Source: Isohypsibius dastychi (lineage: Eukaryota; Tardigrada; Eutardigrada; Parachela; Isohypsibiidae). From it: 23,277 bases of DNA. Under the pieces are notes generated by a model that worked only from the letters and a program-made list of their open reading frames with translations, was not told the DNA's origin and ran no database searches. The DNA is taken from positions 1-23,277 of the forward strand of contig JAQIWT010000327.1 in NCBI GenBank assembly GCA_034696485.1, read 5' to 3'. The position numbers and the translations under genes were made by a program. This document shows, one piece after another, positions 1-9,900 of this stretch; within the stretch, counting starts at the first letter, position 1, and the number at the start of each line of letters is the position of its first letter.

Positions 1-595
1 CGATCTTGAAATTCCGTTTAGACTGGATGTGCTGTGTTGATTCTGTGTCTGATGAATGATGGCGCATGTGTGGTATCTCTGTACGCCACTTTGCCCAGCG
101 GGCGGCAATGGAAGTCATTTTCCATATATCGGGGTGGGCGGAAATAGTCGTCTTTGATCGTACAGTGAATGTCTTGAAAGAACCAAGACCAAGTACTCCG
201 TATGGCATACGTTTGATTCTGGAGTATGCAGCATGTACACAAAAAACTCTGGACGCAGTAGATTCTCCACATTGCAGAAGTGTGTGAGGTTTGATGGAAA
301 TTTCATGGAATTAAGAACGAACGAAGCGTAACTCAGCGAGGTACGAACTTCCCTCCGTTTAATAACGATCCAACTCTCATCACTTATGCACTTTTTAAAA
401 TCGTGCCAGATGTCGTTGTGTTGGTTTTGCGTTGGTTTGGCAAGCTGGAAATTTTGTTCACTAATTCTTATTCCACTGATGCTCGCAAATTCGCTTATTC
501 AAACTACCAGTAGTTCAAGAAATCCAGAATGGCTCTCGCCGTCGGGACTCGGGTCGGGAGGGTAATCAAATGGGAGAAGTAAATTTGAGATTGGC

Positions 596-635
596 ATACA
601 CGATAATACACGTTGATACACGTTAATACACGGCA
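596..635. repeat. Four copies of a 10-bp tandem repeat
   Basis: Four consecutive decamers begin with ATACACG: ATACACGATA, ATACACGTTG, ATACACGTTA and ATACACGGCA. The array lies about 450 bp upstream of the light-chain start codon. The period equals one DNA helical turn, but no binding factor can be named from sequence alone. Confidence 0.8.
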
Positions 636-887
636 TTCACGCTCTTCGGTTCAAGAACCAAGTTCTCTCTTGTTTCATTTCTCCGCCGAACCCTGGATGA
701 AGCGATGACAGTTTTCTGTGCACTGCACCAGTCATAACTATGTGACGGGGTCCAACAAACTTTGATCAAATTCAAGTTGTTTAGTAGATAGAAAGGATGT
801 GCGATGATTCCAGCCGTCGGTCTCTCGACGCGCTTCGCTCCAGAAGTGGCCCACGCCTACCATGCGTCATTCAGATTATTCATCAAT

Positions 888-895
888 TGACGTCA
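888..895. promoter_or_regulatory. CRE-like TGACGTCA palindrome upstream of the light-chain gene
   Basis: A perfect TGACGTCA, the full consensus site of CREB/ATF bZIP factors, lies about 190 bp upstream of the ATG at 1085. The same octamer also occurs at 6099-6106 and 15919-15926 (both coding) and at 19456-19463, so the match alone does not prove a regulatory role. Confidence 0.35.
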
Positions 896-1060
896 TCATG
901 CTGCGCACTAGAGATGAAGTGGAGGGAGGCGGGAGCGCTGCCTGTCTGCCTTGTTGTGCTTTTCCATCTGGAATTTTCCTCGACGATTCACCATTTTTTT
1001 TCATTTGACGCGATCCCAGTCCAAGTTTTCTCGATCTGATATAGTTGTATACTTTCAAGT

Positions 1061-1084
1061 GAATTTCTACATCAGGAATTCATC
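1061..1084 (+). promoter_or_regulatory. Putative spliced-leader acceptor and short 5' leader
   Basis: A TTTCTACATCAG acceptor-like string ends at 1075, nine bases before the ATG at 1085. In nematodes an unpaired 3' splice site this close to a start codon commonly receives a trans-spliced leader. It supports the start chosen for the light-chain gene. The trans-splicing itself is inferred. Confidence 0.45.
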
Positions 1085-2940
1085 ATGTCCAAGTATCCAA
1101 CCCAGAATCCGCCATCTTACGGCCAAGTGACTGGAAATCAGCAAACTCAACGTCCGGTAATCAGAAAGAATATCTTGAATAACTCTGCTCCTTTTTTTCT
1201 TGTCACAAAAAATCCGTAAAATTCCCATTTTAATTCTTGTGATTCGAAGGTTATGGATCGATGGGAACGTGGATGTATTCTCCGTTTCTATTTCATATTT
1301 TTGTTTGCAGTTTTTGAAGAATTCCCTGGAGATCTTAACGAGTGAGATGCCAGCGGAAATGGAGAATGTCGCGATCAAAGTGGCTGATGATGCCATTGAA
1401 GGAATACGCAGTCGAAATGGCGATCTGGCCAACACGGATTTGGCGAAAAAAATCTCGGAGGATTTCGGAACTCGCATTGGTTATGGAGAATGGAATTGTA
1501 TGGTTTGGAGCTCCAAGATTTCCGGTTCAGATCTGAACTACTGGGTAAGCGAATCTGTGCGATGACAAAAGATCAACCGTTCGTAGAGCATGTTAAGAGA
1601 GTAGGAGAAGAAATCACGAAATGGGTTATTTAGTAGATTTTAACGACACTTCCGGTCGGCGGTAAATTCCAGAAATAATGTTGGTCTGAACAGTGTGGAA
1701 CCTCTTCTTTTAGCATGCTTTTTGTTCGGAGATTTTGTCAGCTTGTTAGATCAAGTTGCAGGTTTTGTTCCTGATTCTAGAATCCTTAATTGAATTACGA
1801 AATTAATTTGTGTTTTTTTATCGCAACCTTTCGTGACTGTTATACATTTTTCAGTTTTTCTGGGATCTGAAAACTTTTTTGAGCTGACCAGACCCTTATA
1901 TTTCTTCATTGCTGCGTTTTGAAACGGAGTTTTTGTTGAATGAGAAACTGAATAATGTTTTCGTTGTTGTCTTCCAAACCGGTTTTTATCAGGTTACTAT
2001 GTTGTTTGTTGCAGTTTCGCTTCGGGGACAACAGTTCGATTCTTTTCGAGCTTGGCGCCTTCGTCGTCGCACTCTATTCCCAATTCCACACTGTTGCTGA
2101 AGGACAAGTAAGTCCTCATATTTTCCACCAGAGCATTCCTGGTTTGTTTTTCCAAAATTCCACCGAAACAATCGTTTTATTTCTTAGCGTTATACATTCA
2201 CCCAACTCTTTTTTCATCGAGTTCAGTTTCGCAGAGAAATTCCGTCTATAAAGTGGCTGAAAGTTTTCGAAGAGCAGAAACTTGTCAAAAATTCCATGCA
2301 TTAATTTTTATGTTGATTATGATTGCAAAATATTTTTTGAAAATAACGTATTGATACGGTTTTGTTGAAGTAAATCTTGGGGAATATCTGTCCAGTTTTT
2401 GGCAAACACTTTCGATCGCTGATGTTCCCAAGAGATCGATTATCCATGGTTAGAGTTCCACTGTTTATATTTGCAGAGCAACATTGTCGTCGTCAAGACC
2501 TTCATGAATCAGCAGATGCAGAATCAGACTATTGAAGTGGTCCGCGATGCTCTTCAGCGCAGTAAACGCGACACGGAATTCCGTCCCGTCGCTCACATTA
2601 AGGATCGAATGGGGGACATCTTCGGCGATGCGAAACGTTGGCAGGTCGTCCGTGGACCTGCTCATCCCGCATTCGACTTTGAGGTAAGACCATTTCCGGT
2701 GGTTCCTAGGGAAACATCATTGAGCCAGACTATTTTAGACAATCTTTGTCAATTTTCACGAATAACTCTGGTGAAGGCAGTTTTTTTCTGTGCTTTTTGT
2801 TTTGTGTTTTGTGAATTTTTTCGATTCGATATAAATGTTGTTGGTTTTTTTAGGTCGATACGGATGGAGACAATTTCATCGAGTTACGCGTTGAGGACCT
2901 GAGCTATCTCATCTTCATGTCCGAACGATCTGACGACTAG
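1085..2940 (+). CDS. Tandem dynein light chain (LC8/DLC-type) protein
   Basis: The gene has five exons: 1085-1156, 1311-1544, 2015-2107, 2477-2683 and 2854-2940. All splice in phase 0, with GT donors and AG acceptors, to give 230 residues. Residues 1-24 are a Pro/Gln-rich tail. Residues about 28-128 form the first LC8-like domain (LEILTSEMPAEMENVAI helix, GEWNCMVW strand). Residues about 134-227 form the second (MNQQMQNQTIEVVRDAL helix, RWQVVRG strand, YLIFMSE end). Each domain keeps the helix, helix, Trp strand, final strand order. The family's central GSYVTHE strand, which lines the ligand groove in LC8, is not recognisable in either copy. Ordinary LC8 is about 89 residues and works as a homodimer hub in dynein, myosin V and other complexes. 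This protein could fold as an intramolecular pseudo-dimer. Family membership is fairly sure from motif order; ligands and cell role are unknown. It is convergent with the Spire gene. Confidence 0.82.
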
Positions 2941-3906
2941 ATCCATATCATCCCGTGATTCCGCTATCACTGCTTATTCTTTTTAGCTTCCGCCTGGAAG
3001 ATCATCTGAAACCACCTTCAGTTGTCTTAGCTCCAGAAATTAACGTTTATTTTCTGCATAAGGAAATGGTAGTCTCATTGTCAAACGTGCTCGCACAGCG
3101 AATCTGTTTTGTTGTTTTTTTCGGTGTTTTATGAGTATCGTTTTTTCGGTCAAATTCCATTTGAGTGCTTTAATTCCATTGTCGCGTTGTACAGTTTTGT
3201 TCACAATTATATGTGCGGAGATGATCAGTAAAATGTCTATCCATTTGTTAGAAAGGGGCTTGATAAGTGTTGGCTGCGTTACAGGGAATTCTTTCAGTCA
3301 GGTTTTCGAGATTTTGTATCGCATATCATTGATATGATATCAACCGTAATTTAGAAACGAGACCAAGCACGCTTTCAAATTCAAACAATCAAGTTGGAGA
3401 TTTCGACTGCTGGTTTTGGAAACTGTCCAACTTTGTCGCGAGTCTCGTTTCCATCTGACAGTGAGACTGAGATCTGACTACTGTGGCTGAAGAATCTGGT
3501 TCGACAAAAAGGTCAAGTTAACGCTGGTTTCTATTCGCTCAAGTTTATCGTTCCACAAGAAGTACGAACAAAAAGTAACAAGTTATTTCTGTCTTTCATT
3601 CACAGGTTCAATTTGACAGGCTCACGAACTCGCAGAATCGGGAAAAATTAAAACCAGTTCATTTCAACAACCATGTGCTAGAAAAACCGTTCGAAGTCAG
3701 GCTACGAAAAAAATGAAAACATTTCGAAGCGAAATCACCGACCAAAGATAAACCAGATAAAACTCTATAGAGAAAATTTTCGATCAAAAACCGTCGATCA
3801 AATGTGGCTCGTGAAATACGACCCCAATTCAGCGTTCGAATCAGAGCGCGAAAATGTCACATCCGGTGAGATATTCCGAAGTCCCTTTGATCGAACCTAT
3901 CAAAAT
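2941..3906. other. Convergent intergenic DNA between the light-chain and Spire genes
   Basis: This stretch separates the 3' ends of two convergent genes. No coding exon was recognised on either strand. No canonical AATAAA lies just after either stop codon, so 3' processing would rely on variant signals. A small hyphenated palindrome (ATATCAT, 4-bp spacer, ATGATAT) lies near 3326-3343. Confidence 0.6.
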
Positions 3907-6900
3907 TCACAGTTCACTTCCAAAACATCTACTACAGATATATGTTGGACAAACCTGCTCCCGCTCAACTTCCGGTTCATAGTCTTCATCTAAAGATTCA
4001 CTAGTCGACTCGCTTATCACGCTGGAATTCGACGAGCGAAACGGCGCATTTTTCTTCCCATTCTGCGTTGTGGCCATAAACACATTCCCACTCTCATTAT
4101 AAATCGACTGTAGTTGACTCTGGCTCTCGATGATCGCGTGAAGCAGAACGTTATGACAAACCAAACACACTTCTATGACAACATCTTTGGAATTCGCCCT
4201 CGGGTTTGGTGCGAATGACTTCCGGTTGGTCAAAAGTGTCGGAGATGGCGTTGGTTCGGGGGATAGAGTTGGGGAGTTACGGAATGGAACTAAAGTTAAT
4301 CCACGTTGTAGTGGCGCACGTTTTTTGGGCTGAGCTTTAGGGAGGGTCATTGAATAAGAGGTCATGTCATGGCTTTGACTGCGCTGTATACGCTGACGAG
4401 GAAGGGTTGAGGCTGAGGAGGTCACCCTGAAAAAAACGTACCTTTATGATAACTTGTTGATCATCAATGTTCTGATCGGAAACAGCGAACAGATGGTAAT
4501 ACATAAACTTCAAAGATTTGAACCGGAAGTTCAAGCTATTCCTCTCAGAGTCATTTTGACAGGCTCACCTTTTGGTGTTTGTTGGAAATTGATAGTCTGG
4601 TTGGATACGTTCTTCTTCGTCTTCGGGATCAGAAGAGGGGCTAAGCGTGTAGACCGGGATACATTCCAAACGATCACAGGGTAAATTCATCTAAAAAATG
4701 ACAACACCATTAAATAACTTGGGACTGATGGATTTGGAATCGATAGGGAATTATACTGAAACCAATGAGAAAATGCTGATTGACACTGACTTTTTTTGAA
4801 CAAGACGTGCACACCATATTTTGGCAAAGATGACATTTCACACCAGGCTTCCCGAGATACCATCGGAAGCGAGTCTTTTTGCAGGAGTAACACACCTGAA
4901 AAAAGGCAAACAAAATATTATTCTGAAATTACCAGAAGAAGAAAAAACAGATGGCAAAAAAAATCGGCAGTGAACTCACAATCCCTCAAACCAAAATAAC
5001 AGAAGTGCTATCTGATGAGATTATGGGATGGATTTTTTACCTCAGCTCGACGTATTTGCGTGCACAAATTCATGTCCTGATCTTCCAGATTTTCTAGCTC
5101 GGCTTTGGCAAGCGCTCCTCGAATCAAAGCGATTTCATCCAATCGCAATGATATCACATCCGCACAAGTTCTCTTTGATCGCTCAGACTCCTACAGAAAA
5201 AACTCAAATAAAAATCAAGGTAATGCGCCGTTCCCAGAAAGTCTTGAACTCACAAAAATGAACGACGCGAATTTTCAACGACCTCCGATAGACAAGCTTA
5301 ATGCGAAACTGTGGATATTCAAAAACTCACAACTTAATTACTGTTTTTGGAAACTTCAACGGTTCAAACAATAAGAACAAAAAACAAAAACAACGTGAAG
5401 ATAAACTAAAAATGAGCACTTTAAATACGCACGGTAAGAACGCGGAGCTTGGAAAATGAATAAAGTTAAAATACAACCTAAAACACTAAAATTTCCAACA
5501 GTCGAAAAAAATATACTCTAGAAAAAAACAGAAATGGACCAGAAAAAAAATTTCAAAGTCTATGAAATATCAGCATAAGGCGACTAAAAAACTCTCATTC
5601 AATATGTGAATAAACGACTCGGAAATTATAAAACATCACAAAACATTGTACTCAAGACTGTGAGTAAACAAGCCGGACAAGCAACAAAAGACCGCTTCCA
5701 AAAACCATGCAACACATATTATTTCACCAGCACCAAACTCACAGAAACCAACTCAGTTACCACCGGAAGCAAGTCACACAAAAAGCTACACAATAAAAAC
5801 TATCGAAATCACAAAGAAAGAATCAGTTTTTCCAAAATAGCTTCATAAGTTCTTCAAATGAGCTCTCCAGTGCCACTTGGTCAGAACACACCGATGACAT
5901 CGTCGACCGACCGCCACTTGACTGGCTGAGTTTTCCCTCTTTTTCTCTTCAAGATACCACTGCTTCAATTTCGACTTCTTACATCATCAAAGTCCGACAT
6001 TCGAGAGTCACATTGACCAACACTTCCTTTCCCGTCATCCTGTTGAAAATCAATCGGCTCGGATAATTCCTCGTCGGGCAGAATTTTCCGTCTCGGTATG
6101 ACGTCATCGGAGGGCTTTTTTGGAATCATGATCGAATCACCCACTAAATTTTCCGGACACGCAGAAGAGGGACCTGCAAGATGATTTCGTTATGCTGTGT
6201 TGACATATGTATTTCCGATTAACAATTTTCAAATGAAATAAAATTTTCAAATATCGGACTTTACGCGGATTATGAAAACCATTAATTTCTAATTTCCTCA
6301 CTGCAGTATTGAAACTGTTTCAAACTGCATTGTTTCTTCCGGAAGTTCATGACCTATGGTCAAACAGATGTAAATAAACAACGGAATTACGGCTGTAGCT
6401 GTCACGATAGCGGTGTCGTAAATGCGAATTAAAATACCGTTAGAAGCGCTGAATAAAACGCAGGTTGAAATGACCTCCAATTCAGCTTAGTAATTTAAGT
6501 TTCGTTTCGTTCCGCGTTGCACCGTCATTCAAATTTCAATCCAGCGGAAAGAGCAAGATCCTGACTCTAATTCAAATGTTGACATGAACTAACGCTCATG
6601 TTTACCGAATCTCCGCTCAAATTGACAGCGAATGGTTCAGGTCCTCAACCAGTTAAAGACGACAATTAAAAGCAAAAACGATCGCTAAGGATCGTTCTGC
6701 AAATTGTTAGCAAAAACAGAAAGAGGAGATCTCCGCTCTGACTTGAGAATTATTATAAATCAATTATTATAAATCAATTTAAATAACCGCTTCTGAGACG
6801 AGACTTTAACAACAAATTACAGATAAAAAATGAACTGTAAATCTCCAACATGAAGAAATCAGAAGTCACTAAAAGACTGAATCCTGGATTATTAACCAGA

Positions 6901-9900
6901 TACTGTACATCACTTGTCCCTGTAATTAAAACCCCCAACCGAAAATCCGAGAGCTGAAAAATTTGACTCAAATTTTCTTACCGGGTCAAAATTAAGAACG
7001 AAATTAGAATTCCGCTGGAATTTTCGAATTGATGAAAATGGAGCAACTGTTTGGTCAAACCGACATTCAAACAACACAAATAAAAGCGTGTGAGCCGATT
7101 AAGAGTACGAAACCAGACCATGACAGGTAGGAAGATGAATGGAGAACAAGGCGCAGAATCTTGAAGGTCAGGTTCAAAACAAATGAAAAGAAAGCGGAGA
7201 GATGTGGTTATGATAAAAAACAGAATAATAATGCGCCGCCTGTCATGAGCTTGAAAAATCGCAGATGACCAGGCTAACAAGTGAGAAATAACCGGCTCTT
7301 GTCAAAATCTCTCGCTAAACATTTGCGGATGTAAAGAAATCAACCTGATCTAAATCCATAGGCGATTTATAGCGGCCTGTTTTCGAGAAACACCTCGCTA
7401 TATTTATAATCAAACCGGTTGGCTATCATTTTATTTGGTTGGTAAATATTCACACCTAAAAGGCCGACATGTTTAAGATACTGCAAAGATAATAAAGAAG
7501 AAAATAACCGGAGACCTAGATACTATTGTACAAGAGAAGGGATAAAATACGCGTTTCCTCTAAAGAGTCAATTTTCAGAATGAATTATTTTTCTATGAAA
7601 CCAGCGAAATCTGAATTCAACAGTAAAACTAAACCGCTAGCCCAATAGAGAACCGATGAACATAATCTAATCGACCTAAAGGTGTGTTGAGAAAAGTAAA
7701 TACTGTGCAGTAGTTTTATTATTATGACTATAATAACAGTTGATTCAAAAGGCAATTTCTTCGAAAAGATCACAATGAAATTCAGAAACTAACATTCTGA
7801 ATAAAATCTTGTGAAACTGGGAGTAAATCTGAAAATAAACCTGATTGGTCATACTATATTCAAACAAGTCAGTGATCATGGAATAACACCGAAGTTAGAA
7901 AACAGAATTGTTGGAGGCGAAAAAAACCAATTCATGACCCGGAAATTCTTACCGTTATTTTCCGAAATTTCAATTCTCGTGACACAAATCCAGATGAATA
8001 AAGATAAACCATCATAAATGGATTTATTCAGTCACTTTTTACGAAGATCGCAGGCTATAGTACAGATATTCCAAACTACCTATCACTCATGGAATATGCT
8101 GAATATCTTTTGGCCGGAAATTATTTGCCAAGCCTGAGTAATTAGTTCAAGTGAAATGACTCGGAAATAAATCAGCGCTTATTTTTTCCATCTTTCAGAA
8201 AATGAACTCTAAGGATTTCTTTCACGTAGAAAAGAAAAGAACTTTTTGTGTTTCTGTACGCAGTTGGACGCAATCAGCAGGTTATTAATCACGAAATGAC
8301 CACTTGTGATGAGATGACCCATGAAATTTAATTCTGTGGTCGCACTTGACTAAAAAACGACTAGCGCTTCTTTCATCTCGAAAAACACCAACTGCCACAT
8401 CGCGAATATGGCAAAAAACATAATCGTCATACACAAAAAGATACGAGTAAGGCGAGCCTACTCTGAAGATACGGAAGTTGGTTTTGAACAAAGAAATAAA
8501 AGGGCGCATTCCGGTAGTGAAATGGTTGATATGCAGTTCATATTTCGCAAAAATCAGAAACATTTCATAACCGCGAAAATTGGAGACTCACAACAATATC
8601 AAAATAACCGTTAGGCATGATGTAATATACCGGCAAAAAAATGGAAATTGAGAAAAACAAAACTCGATGCTAGCCTTGTGCCATTTTTCAATTGTAAATC
8701 GACCATTTAGCTTAACTCCGGTCAGTCTCTCAGGTGAGGTGAATAATTATTGATTAAAATAGCACACATTGATTGCAATATGATAACAAAACAATTTGAA
8801 TTGGCTCATTAAATAAAAATAGAATACAGACATGCAGAAAAAAACTTGCTTCGAAAAATGTAGTTTTTGAAATTCGAAATCAAGCAAAAAGTTCGTTGAA
8901 CTTGAGGGCAATAATTCACATAAATGTAAACGGACCTGTTTTCGAAAAATGCGGAACCGGCGCACAAATCCTCCAGAATCAACAAAACCCACCAGAAGTG
9001 TCGAATTAAATAAACAGGGTAATTTGGTCGGATTAGAACGAAATTGAGAGCGTAAACTCAATTCGAAAATGCGAGCGAAAGTCAGTCAAGTTGCACTCGA
9101 GTGGAGCTATCAATTTAGTGCCGTGGACACCACTTTCTAGCATCAATTTAGCCAATCCCTTCGGTGCATTTGTAGGCCAACGACAACCATGAATAAACTC
9201 CTTAACTATCGCTATTTGCTCTAATGAACAAGCATCATGTAACACTTGTTTTTACCGGCTGAAAAACCATCTTTTCCGATGAGACAGTCAGGAGGACCAA
9301 CATCATGCGAATGAACATTATAATTGTTAATCATTAAATGGAGAAAAACAAGTGCGTCATGTCCGACAACCACAATAAAAAAATCTCTGAAGAACTGTCA
9401 CACAAAAGGTGCAACCAAAACTGTGAAACATTCATATTCAATAAATTAAAAAGTGGATTCGAAAAGTTTTAATTTTCGTTTTCAAATTGTTTTTTTTTCT
9501 TGATCAGTGAACCAACTTGAGAGGCCACGGTATTATCTGGATTTCTAGTCAGGATTTGCGTTCGCCTCAATTCAATGCAATTTCGATCCCGATATTCATG
9601 ATTACTGGTAGCATTTCCTTTTTATTTATTCTCTTCAAGAGAACAATTTCCGATTCAGAAACCGGTACTTCCGGTCAAAAATCACCGACTTTTTTCTTGA
9701 TATTTTTCCCGTTTTTTGTGATCTATGTAGGAAGCCTCACCAGTCAGTTTTGGCGTTGTTGGTGGAACAGCTTTATGCAGCTTGCTTGCCTCAAATCGCC
9801 GGATGCTGTCCAGAAGGAAATCTCTCGGGCCTCTTGAGTCTTTTGGTGGGGCTAATATCCGATTTTCCGCCTTGAAAAAAAATCAGAAAAACTGCATGAT

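Larger units (their letters stand above)
1..1084. other. Upstream intergenic DNA, no gene recognised
   Basis: No conserved protein was recognised. Overlapping open frames on both strands at 18-306 are short and have no family motifs or convincing splice signals, so I leave them uncalled. The stretch holds a decamer tandem repeat (596-635) and a CRE-like palindrome (888-895). T-rich sequence just before 1085 is compatible with a promoter or outron for the light-chain gene. An exon of a gene lying off the left edge cannot be excluded in the first 300 bases. Confidence 0.5.

Noticed and set aside
66-287. 73-codon plus-strand frame near the left edge
   Set aside because: An equally long frame lies on the opposite strand, with no family motif or clear splice sites. 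It cannot be separated from chance.
6298-7773. Series of hydrophobic minus-strand open frames inside the large Spire intron, resembling a nested serpentine receptor
   Set aside because: Frames and splice phases do not join: the one good donor (CCG/GTAAGA below 6980) leads to a stop in the required phase. T-rich intron sequence naturally reads as Phe/Leu/Ile.
8341-8618. Possible first exons of a nested membrane protein (ATG at 8618, hydrophobic stretch near 8340-8460)
   Set aside because: The phase-0 join is possible, but no usable donor follows the hydrophobic stretch before a stop, and no family motif is present.
9033-9245. 70-codon minus-strand open frame with ordinary composition in the Spire intron
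   Set aside because: No recognised motif, no fitting splice sites, and it does not match Spire sequence expected at this point.
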